NCBI GenBank assembly: GCA_001464315.1
Contig: LNFK01000034.1
Span: 1 to 64,000 of the forward strand
DNA length: 64,000 nt
From: Sphingomonadales bacterium Ga0077559
GTDB taxonomy: Bacteria > Pseudomonadota > Alphaproteobacteria > Sphingomonadales > Sphingomonadaceae
Direction of reading: 5' to 3'
A model generated the notes under the pieces. That model had not been told where the DNA came from. It did not search any database and saw nothing but the letters and a program-made list of their open reading frames with translations. The position numbers and the translations under genes are program-made. Shown here piece after piece: positions 50,029 through 60,240 of this stretch. Numbering within the stretch: position 1 is the first letter of the stretch; each line of letters begins with the position of its first letter.

Positions 50029-51789
50029 ATGGCAGCCGAACTCCAAACCGATGGTATAAGCGACATTGTCGTCATTCTGGGCGCGGCGGGTATCGTTATT
50101 CCGGCATTTGCGCGCTTCCGTATTACGCCCATCATCGGGTTCATCTTAGTCGGAATACTTGTTGGTCCAATGGGTCTGGGAAGGCTGGTCGGACAATATC
50201 CCTGGCTTGAATGGTTTTCGATCACCGACGCGGAGAATATTCGTCCAATCGGCGAATATGGGATTATATTGCTGCTCTTTTCTATCGGGCTGGAGCTTTC
50301 GTTTCGCAGACTCTGGACCATGCGGCGACTTGTGTTCGGAGTAGGCGCAGCACAGCTGTTCGGTGCGGGGCTCATCATCGCGGCTGGCCTTTTGCTGTTC
50401 GGATATGGCGCCACAGCTGCATTGGGGATCGGCATAGCTCTCGCTTTGTCGTCAACGGCACTGGTTTTACCAATATCGGGGACGCAATCAGCGGTCGGCA
50501 AATCCGCGCTCGCAATGTTACTGTTCGAGGATCTGGCAATTGTCCCCATCATTTTTGTGCTCGGCGCCCTGGCCCCGCAAGCCGGTGCAGATTCTTGGGA
50601 AGGCTTGATAACAGCACTTTGGCAAGGGACATTGGTCATTGTAGGGATGCTGGTGCTTGGACGCTTTTTGCTCCCGCGCTTGTTTGGCCAGGCAGCGCGG
50701 ACAAAGAGTCCGGAATTGTTCGTTTCGGTGAGCCTTCTTGTCGTGATAGTCGCTAGCTTGGCGACTGGTGCGGTTGGGCTCTCGCCAATAGTGGGCGCGA
50801 TGATCGCAGGCCTTTTGATCGCCGAAACTGACTATCGTAACGAAGTTGAGGTCATGACAGCGCCTTTCAAAGGCCTCGCACTGGGGGTGTTCCTGATCAG
50901 CGTGGGAATGCAAATCGACCTTGGTTTTGTTGCGGATAACTGGCCCGCACTGGTCGGCGCTGTAGCGGCAGTTGTCATGATCAAAGCAACCGTCACCGCT
51001 GGTCTTTTGAAATTAAACGGCGCGCGGACCGGGACAGCGACGGAAACAGGAGTCCTGATGGGCAGCCCTTCGGAAACCACGCTTATCGTGCTAGGCGCGG
51101 CGGGCGCAGCGCAGATTATCGACAGTGCAACTATCAATTTCTGGCAGGTCGCCACCGCAATTGGTCTGACGATAACCCCCATATTGGCGCGGGTCGGCCA
51201 TGATATGGCGCGACGACTGGAATTGCGCGAGAGCGACGACGAGGTGCTTGAGCAGGATCTGAATACCGAACCCCGCACGGTGGTTATTGGATTTGGCCGG
51301 GTCGGAAAACTGGTTGTCGACATGCTAAAAACCCACGACCAACCATATGTCGCGGTCGAATCGAGCATCGATGCCGTCGCTTCGGCGCGGCGGCAGGGAT
51401 ATAAAGTTATTTTCGGCGATATTTCGCGACCGGAAACGCTCGATAAACTGAGCCTCGGGCATGCGAAGGCTCTCATCCTGACTATGGATCAGCCAGTGTT
51501 GGCGGAACGTATCGTAAAGAGGGTGCGTGCATGGTTGCCCGACATCACGATCGTTGCGCGCGCTCGTGATGCGGAACATGCGGCGCGCTTGTATCAGGTC
51601 GGCGCAAGCGATGCGGTTCCGGAGACTCTTGAAAGTTCGCTTCAGCTTTCGGAAGCAGTACTAGTCGACTTGGGCGTTCCCATGGGGCCAGTCATCGCAT
51701 CGATCCATGAAAAGCGCGACGAGTTCCGGCGCCAGATCAAGGAAGCGGGAGGTCTAGATCAAGCCCCAAAATTGAAGCTAACCAGCTAA
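50029..51789 (+). CDS. Kef/CPA2-type monovalent cation:proton antiporter with TrkA-N domain
   Basis: The 586-aa protein has about 12-13 membrane helices over residues 10-400 ([61 protein letters not shown]), followed by a TrkA-N nucleotide-binding domain starting [17 protein letters not shown]. This is the KefB/KefC architecture for regulated K+ efflux; no glutathione-dependent KefF/G ancillary gene is seen. It shares CTAA with the convergent alaS stop. Confidence 0.93.
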   Translation: MAAELQTDGISDIVVILGAAGIVIPAFARFRITPIIGFILVGILVGPMGLGRLVGQYPWLEWFSITDAENIRPIGEYGIILLLFSIGLELSFRRLWTMRRLVFGVGAAQLFGAGLIIAAGLLLFGYGATAALGIGIALALSSTALVLPISGTQSAVGKSALAMLLFEDLAIVPIIFVLGALAPQAGADSWEGLITALWQGTLVIVGMLVLGRFLLPRLFGQAARTKSPELFVSVSLLVVIVASLATGAVGLSPIVGAMIAGLLIAETDYRNEVEVMTAPFKGLALGVFLISVGMQIDLGFVADNWPALVGAVAAVVMIKATVTAGLLKLNGARTGTATETGVLMGSPSETTLIVLGAAGAAQIIDSATINFWQVATAIGLTITPILARVGHDMARRLELRESDDEVLEQDLNTEPRTVVIGFGRVGKLVVDMLKTHDQPYVAVESSIDAVASARRQGYKVIFGDISRPETLDKLSLGHAKALILTMDQPVLAERIVKRVRAWLPDITIVARARDAEHAARLYQVGASDAVPETLESSLQLSEAVLVDLGVPMGPVIASIHEKRDEFRRQIKEAGGLDQAPKLKLTS

Positions 51790-54428
51790 CCCGCTAATAC
51801 GGCCTTAATCGCATCCAGTGCGGCCTGCGCCTGATCGGCACCTGCAGGTCCGCCGCCTTGCGCCATATCGGGCCGGCCGCCACCGCCCTGCCCGCCCATC
51901 GCGGCGGTTGCCGCGCGGACCAGATCGGGTGCGGTGATTTTGCCATGCAACTCTGGCGAGACGGCCACCACAATGGTATTGCTGGTCTCGTTCGCAGCAA
52001 CAATTGCGACGATACCAGTGCCGACTTCCTTCATTTGCTCATCGGCCAAGCCGCGTAACGCCTTGGGTTCGATGCCGGAAATGACCTGACCCATGAAATT
52101 AACGCCGCCGATTTCCTCAGCCTCAGCCTTTGGACCGCCGCCGCCCGAAAGCGCCAGCGCGGTTTTTGCGTCGGCCAGTTCCTTTTCGAGCCTTTTGCGT
52201 TCGGCGAGCAATGTTTCGACGCGGCCAGCCACTTCATCAGGTGCGGTTTTCAGCATGGAAGCAATGTCTTTCAACTGCGCCTCGCGACCTGCCAACCACA
52301 AGCGGGCAGCTTCACCCGTCAATGCTTCAATGCGGCGGATCCCGCTGGCAACCGCGCCTTCGGAAACTATAGTAAACAATGCGATGTCACCCAGCGCGTT
52401 GACATGGGTACCGCCGCACAGCTCGACAGAATAATGTGCGCCTTCGGTATTGCCCATCGAAAGAACGCGAACCTCATCGCCATATTTCTCGCCGAACAGG
52501 GCAAGCGCACCGGCGGCTACCGCGTCATCGGGTGTCATCAGCCGCGTCGTTACCGCGGCGTTATGGCGAATTTGCGCGTTCACTTCGGCCTCGACGATGG
52601 CGATATCTTCAGGTGTCATCGCCTGATTGTGCGAGAAGTCGAAACGTAACCGTTCGGACGCGACCATGCTGCCTTTTTGGGTAACATGCCCGCCAAGCCG
52701 GTGGCGTAGCGCGGCGTGCAGCAGATGCGTCGCGCTATGGTTGGCGCGCAATGCGTCGCGGCGCTGGGTGTCGATCTTTAAGGCAACGACATCACCGACC
52801 TTGATTTCACCGTGTTCGATCGTGACCTGATGCGCGTGCAACCGGCCAAGAGGCTTCGCTGTATCGGTCACCTGGCCGCGCAGGTTTGCGCTGGTGATGA
52901 CTCCTGCATCGCCCATCTGGCCACCACTCTCGCCATAAAAGGGTGTCTGGTTGGTGATCACAGTCACTGTGTCGGCAGCTACTGCCGATTGAACTTCAAT
53001 GCCGTCGTTGACCAATGCGACAACCTGGCCTTCGCCTTCGCTGGCGGTATAACCTGTGAACTCGGTCGAGCCTACGCGCTCGGCAATATCGAACCAGACA
53101 TCGTCCGATGCCTTAGCTCCTGAACCCTTCCACGCGGCGCGGGCCATCGCCTTTTGGCCTTCCATTGCGGCTGCAAAACCGGCTTGATCGATGCCAAAGC
53201 CTTGCGCGCGCAATGCATCCTCGGTCAGGTCATAGGGAAAGCCAAATGTGTCATAAAGTTTGAACGCAGTTTCACCGGCGAGGGTGTCGCCTGCTTTCAT
53301 GCCAGCGGTGGCCTCGTCGAGCAGCTTGATTCCCTTATCCAGCGTCCGGCGAAACTGGGTTTCTTCTTGCAGCAGGGTCGCTTCGATAGCTGGCTGTGCG
53401 CGGAGCAGTTCAGGATAGGCAGCACCCATTTCAGCGGCGAGACTTCCGACCAGACGGTGCATCAACGGCTCCTTCGCACCAAGGATATGCGCATGCCGCA
53501 TCGCACGGCGCATAATCCGGCGTAGCACATAGCCGCGACCTTCATTGGATGGCATGACGCCATCGGCCAGCAAGAAGCTGGTCGACCGCAAATGGTCGGC
53601 GATCACGCGGTGGCTGGCTTTTTGTTCGCCTTCCGCCTTGGTGCCCGTCAGCGCCTCAGACGCCTCGATCAGCGCCTTGAAGGTGTCGGTGTCGTAATTG
53701 TCTGGTACGCCCTGCAAAACCGCGGCAATCCGCTCCAGCCCCATGCCGGTGTCGATGCTAGGCTTGGGCAATGGCACATCGGTGCCGTCCTCCTGCCGCT
53801 CGAACTGCATGAAGACGAGGTTCCAGATTTCCACAAAACGGTCGCCATCTTCGTCGGCGCTGCCCGGAGGGCCACCGAAAATATGGTCGCCATGATCGTA
53901 AAATATTTCGCTGCATGGACCGCAAGGGCCAGTATCGCCCATCGACCAGAAGTTATCGTTCGTTGCGATGCGGATGATGCGTTCTTCGGGCAGACCAGCA
54001 ATCTTGCGCCACAAATCGAACGCCTCGTCGTCGGTATGATAGACGGTCGCTGTCAACCGGTTAGGGTCGAGCCCCCAGGTCTTGGTGAGCAACGTCCACG
54101 CATGGGTGATTGCCTCATCCTTGAAATAGTCGCCGAAAGAGAAATTTCCGAGCATTTCGAAGAAAGTGTGATGCCGCGCCGTGTAACCGACATTATCGAG
54201 GTCATTATGCTTACCGCCTGCCCGTACGCATTTTTGGCTCGATGCAGCGCGAGGCGTTTCGCGGCTCTCAAGACCGGTAAAGACATTCTTGAACGGCACC
54301 ATACCGGCATTAACGAACATTAATGTCGGGTCATTATACGGTACCAATGGCGCGGACTGCACCACGTCGTGGTCGGCATCCCCGAAATAGTCGAGAAAGC
54401 CGCGGCGAATATCATTTGTCGAATTCAT
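51786..54428 (-). CDS. alaS: Alanyl-tRNA synthetase
   Basis: AlaS charges tRNA-Ala and edits mischarged Ser/Gly. The 880-aa protein has the class II core ([48 protein letters not shown]), the editing-site histidines in [14 protein letters not shown] and the zinc-like CGGTHV, and a C-Ala domain ending in a Gly-rich segment and [13 protein letters not shown]. Full length. On the same strand as recA and cckA further on, a common alphaproteobacterial neighbourhood. Confidence 0.97.
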   Translation of the reverse strand: MNSTNDIRRGFLDYFGDADHDVVQSAPLVPYNDPTLMFVNAGMVPFKNVFTGLESRETPRAASSQKCVRAGGKHNDLDNVGYTARHHTFFEMLGNFSFGDYFKDEAITHAWTLLTKTWGLDPNRLTATVYHTDDEAFDLWRKIAGLPEERIIRIATNDNFWSMGDTGPCGPCSEIFYDHGDHIFGGPPGSADEDGDRFVEIWNLVFMQFERQEDGTDVPLPKPSIDTGMGLERIAAVLQGVPDNYDTDTFKALIEASEALTGTKAEGEQKASHRVIADHLRSTSFLLADGVMPSNEGRGYVLRRIMRRAMRHAHILGAKEPLMHRLVGSLAAEMGAAYPELLRAQPAIEATLLQEETQFRRTLDKGIKLLDEATAGMKAGDTLAGETAFKLYDTFGFPYDLTEDALRAQGFGIDQAGFAAAMEGQKAMARAAWKGSGAKASDDVWFDIAERVGSTEFTGYTASEGEGQVVALVNDGIEVQSAVAADTVTVITNQTPFYGESGGQMGDAGVITSANLRGQVTDTAKPLGRLHAHQVTIEHGEIKVGDVVALKIDTQRRDALRANHSATHLLHAALRHRLGGHVTQKGSMVASERLRFDFSHNQAMTPEDIAIVEAEVNAQIRHNAAVTTRLMTPDDAVAAGALALFGEKYGDEVRVLSMGNTEGAHYSVELCGGTHVNALGDIALFTIVSEGAVASGIRRIEALTGEAARLWLAGREAQLKDIASMLKTAPDEVAGRVETLLAERKRLEKELADAKTALALSGGGGPKAEAEEIGGVNFMGQVISGIEPKALRGLADEQMKEVGTGIVAIVAANETSNTIVVAVSPELHGKITAPDLVRAATAAMGGQGGGGRPDMAQGGGPAGADQAQAALDAIKAVLAG

Positions 54429-54635
54429 AATGCCAGCGACTTAGGATAGCACACCGCCCTCGGCAAGCGGGATATGTTGATGACGTTGAATGAGGCAATC
54501 CCTAAATTGATGTGCAAAACGGCCGGGCTAGTCCCTTTTGCTCAACGCAGTGTCACGACATCAACCAATTGACAGGCTAATGTCGGCTGTTAGGCTAACA
54601 ATACTGACGATTCAGCTATTTAGAGGGGTCGTTTC

Positions 54636-54950
54636 GTGATAAAATTGAAGAACATGTACATGTTGTGCGCAGCGAATATATTTGTACTTGCCTCAACAGC
54701 ATCGGCACAGACAGAACCAGTGGCAACTGCCGCCGGACAGGCATCGGAAATGTTGATTTTGAATGCCGGAGTGCCGATTACTCTGGTTGTCACGCAAGAA
54801 GTGAATAGCAGTACGCATAAAGAGGGCGACATTTTCAAACTTACTGTGATGAACGATGTTTCGACTGGTCAAACCGTAGTTATTCCCAAGGGCACACCCG
54901 CGACTGGCGAGATTACGTGGCGAACGGGTAAAGGTGCGTTCGGCAAATAG
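54636..54950 (+). pseudogene. Truncated exported protein of unknown function
   Basis: From a GTG at 54636, with AGAGGGG seven bases upstream, the frame encodes 104 aa: a signal peptide ending TASA-QTEP, then a small beta-rich domain (TLVVTQEVNSSTHKEGD, VVIPKGTPATGEITWRTGKGAFGK) that stops abruptly. From memory, relatives with the GTPATGEITWRTGKGAFGK motif continue with a GKM-type segment and another ~80 residues, so this copy looks cut short. The missing part is not found before the GST gene, which ends 33 bp later. It may still be expressed as a short secreted protein. Confidence 0.5.
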
Positions 54951-54983
54951 GGCAGTAGCCCACGAGCCTGTTATTCCCGAATG

Positions 54984-55610
54984 TTAGGCATAGGCATATG
55001 GCCCGCCCTTTTCGAGCGCCGCCTGATAAGCCGGTCGCGCATGGATGGCGGCAACATAGGCGGTAAGTTTTGGTTTGTCGGCGGCGTAGCCCATTTTGAC
55101 CGCGGCCTCAGCGGGGAAGCTGAGCATGATATCGGCTCCTGTCAGGCCATCGCCGACAAAATAGCCCGAATCAAGCAGGCGATCTTCCATGAATTGAAAA
55201 TGACTATTGAGCTGCTGCTCAATACGCGGACGTAGAGGAGCGCCGCCTTCGCCGAGGCGGCTGGTGTAAAGATTCAACAAAATCGGCGTCATCGCCGACC
55301 CTTCGGCAAAGTGCAGCCATTCGAGATAGCGGATATGGTCATCGCTGCCACGCGCGGGAACGAGATGGGCCCCGCCATGGCACTCGCAGATATATTCGAC
55401 GATAGCGGCAGACTCATAGATGATTTTGCCTTCGTCCTCGATCACCGGCGACTTGCCGAGCGGATGAATGGCAAGCAATTCGGGTGGTGCAAGATTGGTG
55501 ACGGCGTCGCGCTGATGGTGGCGGATTTCATATGGCACGCCGATTTCTTCCAGCAACCAGAGGATTCGTTGCGAGCGGCTGTTGTTGAGATGGTGGACGA
55601 TAAGGGTCAT
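54984..55610 (-). CDS. Glutathione S-transferase family protein
   Basis: The 208-aa protein has the GST N-terminal thioredoxin fold (MTLIVHHLNNSRSQRILWLLEE with Asn/Ser at the glutathione end, LGKSPVIEDEGKIIYESAAI) and a helical C-terminal domain (YFVGDGLTGADIMLSFP). The substrate is unknown. I use the ATG at 55610, which overlaps the upstream ureohydrolase stop by 4 bp, over a far-upstream open frame to 55760. Confidence 0.93.
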   Translation of the reverse strand: MTLIVHHLNNSRSQRILWLLEEIGVPYEIRHHQRDAVTNLAPPELLAIHPLGKSPVIEDEGKIIYESAAIVEYICECHGGAHLVPARGSDDHIRYLEWLHFAEGSAMTPILLNLYTSRLGEGGAPLRPRIEQQLNSHFQFMEDRLLDSGYFVGDGLTGADIMLSFPAEAAVKMGYAADKPKLTAYVAAIHARPAYQAALEKGGPYAYA

Positions 55611-56458
55611 GGCTTTTCCTGATTGTTCATGTGGATGAGTGCGGCGAGTTCGCGGACCAGTTTGGCGGCCAAGATAGCGGAGACACCATTCACGTCGCGC
55701 GCGGGGTTGAGTTCGACAATGTCGGCGCCGACGATCCGAGCATCTTGTTTGGCAAGGCAAGCAAGCACTTCGCGAACAGTCAGGCCGCCGGGTTCGGGAT
55801 GCGCGACGCCGGGGGCTTCGGATGGATCGATGCCATCGAGATCGATGCTGATGTAGAGCGGGCCTTCGAGCACGGGAATATGTGTGGGCGTGAAATTTGC
55901 CATAGGCAAAATCTCAACGCCATAATGTTCCGCCTGCTCGCGGCAGTGGCGGTTGAGCGTGCGGATACCGATTTGAACGAGCCGCTTGGCATGGCCCGCC
56001 TCCATGATCCGTGCGAAGGGTGAGGCATGGCTGCGCGGATTGCCTTCGAAATCGGCATAGAGATCGGGATGTGCATCGAAATGGAGGATGCTGAACGGCC
56101 CATGCTTCGCGGCAATGGCTGCCACCAGCGGGTAGGTAACGGCATGATCGCCGCCGAGCGATATTGGAACTGCACCTGAGCCCATTGCAAGTTGGATCGC
56201 AGCGGTGATGTGTATGTCGTCCGCAGCGCAATCTATATCGGATAAGGGCAAATCGCCTTTGTCGACCAAGTCGATATCGACGCCTATTTCCAACCCCGCT
56301 TCGGTGGAAAGATTGCCGCGATCGCTCCACAGCGCCTCGCGGATTGCGGCAGGCCCCAACGCAGCGCCGCGCTCGAACGAACTATTCTGGTCGGTCGGCA
56401 GGCCGATGAGGTGAATGGCAGGTTGCACAACGGCAATTGGCCCTTTGAAGTCCGACAT
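55607..56458 (-). CDS. Arginase/agmatinase-family ureohydrolase
   Basis: The 283-aa protein carries the binuclear manganese motifs of ureohydrolases: SLGGDHAVTYP, LHFDAHPDLY and SIDLDGIDPS. These enzymes hydrolyse guanidino compounds such as arginine, agmatine or formiminoglutamate; the SHASPFARI loop gives no clear choice, so I leave the substrate open. The start is either ATG 56458 (used) or GTG 56479; neither has a good ribosome binding site. Coupled to the GST gene. Confidence 0.88.
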   Translation of the reverse strand: MSDFKGPIAVVQPAIHLIGLPTDQNSSFERGAALGPAAIREALWSDRGNLSTEAGLEIGVDIDLVDKGDLPLSDIDCAADDIHITAAIQLAMGSGAVPISLGGDHAVTYPLVAAIAAKHGPFSILHFDAHPDLYADFEGNPRSHASPFARIMEAGHAKRLVQIGIRTLNRHCREQAEHYGVEILPMANFTPTHIPVLEGPLYISIDLDGIDPSEAPGVAHPEPGGLTVREVLACLAKQDARIVGADIVELNPARDVNGVSAILAAKLVRELAALIHMNNQEKP

Positions 56459-56532
56459 GTCAAGCACTGCAAATCGCACGGAATGCTGTCGAAGGTGACT
56501 CTCTGCTTAGCGCTTTTTCAGCCTAAATAAGT

Positions 56533-56562
56533 GACCCGCCCCGGGGTGGACCAGGGCGGGTC
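56533..56562 (-). terminator. Likely recA terminator hairpin
   Basis: Nine-bp arms GACCCGCCC (56533-56541) and GGGCGGGTC (56554-56562) with a 12-nt loop lie 57 bp after the recA stop. The minus-strand tail ACTTATTTAGG is only moderately T-rich. It also lies upstream of the ureohydrolase start, separating the two minus-strand genes. Confidence 0.6.
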
Positions 56563-56618
56563 GGAAGCAACGGTCTCAGGCAGGGACCGCGCTTTTAACC
56601 TCTTGGGGAAGAGGAAAC

Positions 56619-57698
56619 TTACATATCGTCGTCGGCCTCGATACCGGTCATCAGCACTTCGGCGACTTCCTCGGTCTTGCCGCGAATGGCGGCCTCGAGC
56701 CTTGCTGCGACTTCGGGATTTTCGTTCAGATAATTTTTGGAATTTTCACGGCCCTGCCCGATGCGGATCGAATCGTAACTGAACCAGCTACCCGATTTTT
56801 CGACAATGCCTGCCTTCACACCCAGATCGAGCAATTCGCCGGTTTTTGAGATGCCTTCGCCATACATGATGTCAAATTCGACCTGTTTGAACGGCGGCGC
56901 GACCTTGTTCTTGACGACTTTAACGCGCGTAGTGTTGCCTACAATTTCCTCGCCCTGCTTGATCTGGCCGGTGCGGCGGATGTCGAGGCGGACCGAGGCG
57001 TAGAATTTAAGCGCGTTACCGCCGGTCGTGGTTTCAGGTGAACCGTACATCACGCCGATTTTCATGCGAATCTGGTTGATGAAGATCACCATGCAGTTCG
57101 AACGACTGATCGATCCGGTTATCTTGCGCAGCGCCTGGCTCATCAAACGCGCTTGCAGGCCGACATGGCTGTCGCCCATCTCGCCCTCGATTTCTGCGCG
57201 CGGTACCAAAGCCGCCACCGAGTCGATAACAACGATATCGACGGCGTTCGAGCGCACCAGCGTATCGGCGATTTCAAGCGCCTGCTCCCCGGTATCGGGC
57301 TGCGATACGATCAGGTTATCGATATCGACGCCCAATTTCTTGGCATAGCCGGGGTCAAGCGCATGTTCGGCATCGATAAACGCCGCAGTTCCGCCAGCCT
57401 TTTGCGCTTCGGCAATCGCATGCAGGGTCAAAGTCGTCTTGCCCGAGCTTTCCGGACCGTAAATTTCAATCACGCGGCCCTTGGGCAATCCACCAATACC
57501 CAATGCGATATCGAGGCCCAGCGAGCCGGTCGAAACCGCATCGATGGTAATCGCCTCACGGCTACCCAGCTTCATTGCGCTGCCCTTGCCAAAGGCGCGA
57601 TCGATTTGCGCCAATGCTGCGTCGAGCGCCTTTTGGCGGTCTGCGTTATTCATATTCTTTGCCTGATTCCCATCGATGATCTTGAGACTTGCTGCCAT
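56619..57698 (-). CDS. recA: DNA recombinase RecA
   Basis: RecA forms filaments on single-stranded DNA, drives strand exchange and triggers LexA cleavage. The 359-aa protein has the Walker [10 protein letters not shown], the L1/L2 loop regions, the [30 protein letters not shown] signature (split here across both loops) and a short acidic C-terminus (EADDDM). ATG 57698 has GGAG seven bases upstream. Two GTTC-N7-GTTC LexA boxes lie in its promoter. alaS and cckA are on the same strand nearby. Confidence 0.97.
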   Translation of the reverse strand: MAASLKIIDGNQAKNMNNADRQKALDAALAQIDRAFGKGSAMKLGSREAITIDAVSTGSLGLDIALGIGGLPKGRVIEIYGPESSGKTTLTLHAIAEAQKAGGTAAFIDAEHALDPGYAKKLGVDIDNLIVSQPDTGEQALEIADTLVRSNAVDIVVIDSVAALVPRAEIEGEMGDSHVGLQARLMSQALRKITGSISRSNCMVIFINQIRMKIGVMYGSPETTTGGNALKFYASVRLDIRRTGQIKQGEEIVGNTTRVKVVKNKVAPPFKQVEFDIMYGEGISKTGELLDLGVKAGIVEKSGSWFSYDSIRIGQGRENSKNYLNENPEVAARLEAAIRGKTEEVAEVLMTGIEADDDM

Positions 57699-57730
57699 TT
57701 GTCCACTCCTTAGCTTCAATGCCTATTCCG

Positions 57731-57745
57731 GAACATCACCGGAAC
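57731..57745 (-). promoter_or_regulatory. LexA (SOS) box proximal to recA
   Basis: On the coding strand of recA this reads GTTC-CGGTGAT-GTTC, an exact match to the alphaproteobacterial SOS consensus GTTC-N7-GTTC, 33 bp upstream of the start codon. It implies LexA repression of recA. Confidence 0.85.
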
Positions 57746-57775
57746 AAATAGGCATGTATTGCATATGTTCTTAAA

Positions 57776-57790
57776 GAACAAGAGCGGAAC
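57776..57790 (-). promoter_or_regulatory. LexA (SOS) box distal to recA
   Basis: A second exact GTTC-N7-GTTC match (GTTC-CGCTCTT-GTTC) lies 30 bp upstream of the first. Its inner half-site also forms GTTC-TTTAA-GAAC with the adjacent bases (57767-57779). Two sites in series suggest strong or cooperative LexA control. It is also 39 bp past the cckA stop. Confidence 0.75.
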
Positions 57791-57828
57791 ATAATATTAT
57801 TTCCTATATTTTTCAATATATAATCAAA

Positions 57829-60231
57829 TTAGTCTTCACGGGCAAGCGCATCATGCACCGCCTCGGCAATTTGCTGCACCGAAAATGGCTTGGGCAGGAA
57901 CGATACATTGTCGAGGCTGATCGTCTCGCGCAGTTGCTCCTCGGCATAGCCTGACATGAACAGCAGACGAATATCCCCAAACTGCCCGCGCAGATTGCGC
58001 GCCATTGTCGGTCCGTCCATATTGGGCATCACGACATCGGACACGACCAGATCGTATCGCTTGCCGTCGGCGAATAGCGCCAGCGCCTCTTCGCCGTCGC
58101 ATGCGGTTTCAACGACATAGCCCTGCCGCACCAACGCGCGTTCGGCAACCGCGCGGACCATGTCTTCGTCCTCGACCACCAATATACGCCCGCTGCCCCA
58201 CAGATCCTTCGGCTTGTAGAATTCGCGTTTGGCGGGCTCCGCAGGTGCTTCGCCGACATGGACCGGCAGATAGATGTCGAACCGCGTCCCCTGCCCCAGC
58301 TCCGATTCGGCAAAGATAAACCCGCCCGACTGTTTGACGATGCCGTAGACGGTCGAAAGCCCCAGACCCGTGCCCTTGCCGACCTCTTTGGTGGTAAAAA
58401 ACGGCTCGAATATCTTGGTGAGATTTTCTTTCGAGATGCCAACACCGCTGTCCTCGACCGACAACAGCACATAATCGCCGATGGGCAGGATATCGCTGCC
58501 CATCGCGCGCACTTCATCCTGCGTGACCTTTTTGGTGCTGATATGCACCACGCCCCCCTTGGGCATCGCATCGCGGGCATTGACGCCCAGATTAATGATC
58601 ACCTGCTCCAATTGCCCCGGGTCGGCCCGGATCGCCCCCATCGCTCGGCCATGATGCAGTTCGAGCCGAACGGTTTCGCCAAGCAGGCGTTTTAACAGGC
58701 TCGAGACGTCGGCAACTACATCGGCCAACTGCAAAACCTGAGGGCGGAGCGTTTGCTGCCGCGAAAAGGCTAGCAATTGCCGCGTCAGGCTGGCGGCGCG
58801 GTTCGAGTTGTTCTTGATCTGCTGAATATCGTCATAATCGCCGTCGCCTGGCTGATGCCGCAACAGCATGAGGTCGCAATAGCCGATGATTGCGGTCAGG
58901 ATGTTGTTGAAATCATGCGCAACGCCGCCCGCCAACTGGCCGATCGATTCCATCTTGGTCTGTTGTGCGACCTGCCGCTTCAGCTTGATTTCCTCGATAT
59001 TGTCCTTGAGACCCAGCAGCACTGCCGCTTCGCCTAGGCCGCGAACGCCGGCAATCGACAGCGCGATCACTTCGTCAGGCCGCTCCTTCAAGCGCACCGC
59101 GATATCGCCCGAGCTTGCCGAACCGCTGCCATAGCGGCGGATGCTTTCGAGCACCGCTGCCTTGTCTTCGGCAATTACCAGATCGCCGGGATAAGGCGGC
59201 AATTGTTCAGACGGAATATCGATAACGCGCGCAAATGAATCATTTGCAAATAGAAACCGCCCATCGCGATCTACCAGCGCCAACCCGAGCGGCAATGTCG
59301 ACAGCAATTGTTCGACATGCGCCAAAGCAAGCCCGCGTTCGACCTTTGCGCCTTCCTCATCCACCGCGAGCAGCAGCGATGCGCCTCCCGCTTCATCATC
59401 GGACAACGGCACGTGCAGCAGCCTGATCGGCAGTCCCCGCCGCCCTTCGCGCTCGAAGAAGACACTGCCTTTCTCGTCCATACGCATGTAGCTGGCGAAT
59501 TCGCGTCCGGTAATCGGTTCGTTGTCGTTGCCCGTCGCGCGCAGCGCATAAGCAGCATTGGAGGCGCGAATCCGTCCGTCGGGACCAATCGAAACGGCCA
59601 TGACGCCACTGTTCGCCATTGCGCGTCCGATCCGTCCCGTTATCAACTCGATCGCCCTGCTTTCGATATCGAGCCGTTCAAGCGGTGCCAGCCGCCACAA
59701 CAGATATTCGTCTGCGGTACCTGCCCGTGCAACCTTGACGCTGAACTGGCGGTCGTCCTTGACGATGGCATCGATCTGCGCACTGCCGTCACGCCACGCA
59801 GCGCGGCCTGCTGCTATCAGCATTTCACGGCTGGCGTTATCGACGCCGAGATCGGGCGGAGCCTTTAACCCTGCGAACGCCTTGGTAAAATGATCGTTGG
59901 CGCACACCAGGCGCCCTGCACGGTCGCTGATCGCGATGGCGGCATTGCTCAATTGCGCGGCGGCATGCGTGATCGACCAGTCGGGCGGAAGCGTAGTTTC
60001 GGGCAATTCTGCTGGCCGGGTTCGCCTTACATAATCGACCAGCCCCCACGCGCCAACCATAGCGCCAGCGAAGCTGCCGACCAGCATCACGTTCTTTGTC
60101 GCTAGCCATAATATGCCAAGCGAGGCGAGCGTCGCTACCGCCAGCAACAAAATGTGCTGGCGGTTTGCTTGCGCGGCTTCCTCGCCATCACTCCCGAAAA
60201 TCTGCAATTGCTTGGGGGTGACGGGGTTCAA
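57829..60231 (-). CDS. cckA: Hybrid histidine kinase CckA
   Basis: CckA starts the phosphorelay CckA-ChpT-CtrA that controls the cell cycle and motility in Alphaproteobacteria. The 800-aa protein has two N-terminal membrane helices ([17 protein letters not shown] and following), PAS-like sensor regions, the HisKA box [20 protein letters not shown], an ATPase domain with [13 protein letters not shown] and a C-terminal receiver with Asp in [15 protein letters not shown]. Placed directly downstream of the M13 peptidase gene (9 bp) and upstream of recA, as in relatives. Confidence 0.95.
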   Translation of the reverse strand: MNPVTPKQLQIFGSDGEEAAQANRQHILLLAVATLASLGILWLATKNVMLVGSFAGAMVGAWGLVDYVRRTRPAELPETTLPPDWSITHAAAQLSNAAIAISDRAGRLVCANDHFTKAFAGLKAPPDLGVDNASREMLIAAGRAAWRDGSAQIDAIVKDDRQFSVKVARAGTADEYLLWRLAPLERLDIESRAIELITGRIGRAMANSGVMAVSIGPDGRIRASNAAYALRATGNDNEPITGREFASYMRMDEKGSVFFEREGRRGLPIRLLHVPLSDDEAGGASLLLAVDEEGAKVERGLALAHVEQLLSTLPLGLALVDRDGRFLFANDSFARVIDIPSEQLPPYPGDLVIAEDKAAVLESIRRYGSGSASSGDIAVRLKERPDEVIALSIAGVRGLGEAAVLLGLKDNIEEIKLKRQVAQQTKMESIGQLAGGVAHDFNNILTAIIGYCDLMLLRHQPGDGDYDDIQQIKNNSNRAASLTRQLLAFSRQQTLRPQVLQLADVVADVSSLLKRLLGETVRLELHHGRAMGAIRADPGQLEQVIINLGVNARDAMPKGGVVHISTKKVTQDEVRAMGSDILPIGDYVLLSVEDSGVGISKENLTKIFEPFFTTKEVGKGTGLGLSTVYGIVKQSGGFIFAESELGQGTRFDIYLPVHVGEAPAEPAKREFYKPKDLWGSGRILVVEDEDMVRAVAERALVRQGYVVETACDGEEALALFADGKRYDLVVSDVVMPNMDGPTMARNLRGQFGDIRLLFMSGYAEEQLRETISLDNVSFLPKPFSVQQIAEAVHDALARED

Positions 60232-60240
60232 AGCATATCC

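Noticed and set aside
54569..54596. TTGACA-N16-TAGGCT promoter before the truncated exported gene
   Set aside because: The -35 is good but the -10 is poor; not enough to list as a feature.
57767..57779. GTTC-TTTAA-GAAC as an independent operator
   Set aside because: It overlaps the distal LexA box and is most simply explained by that half-site; kept only as a note.
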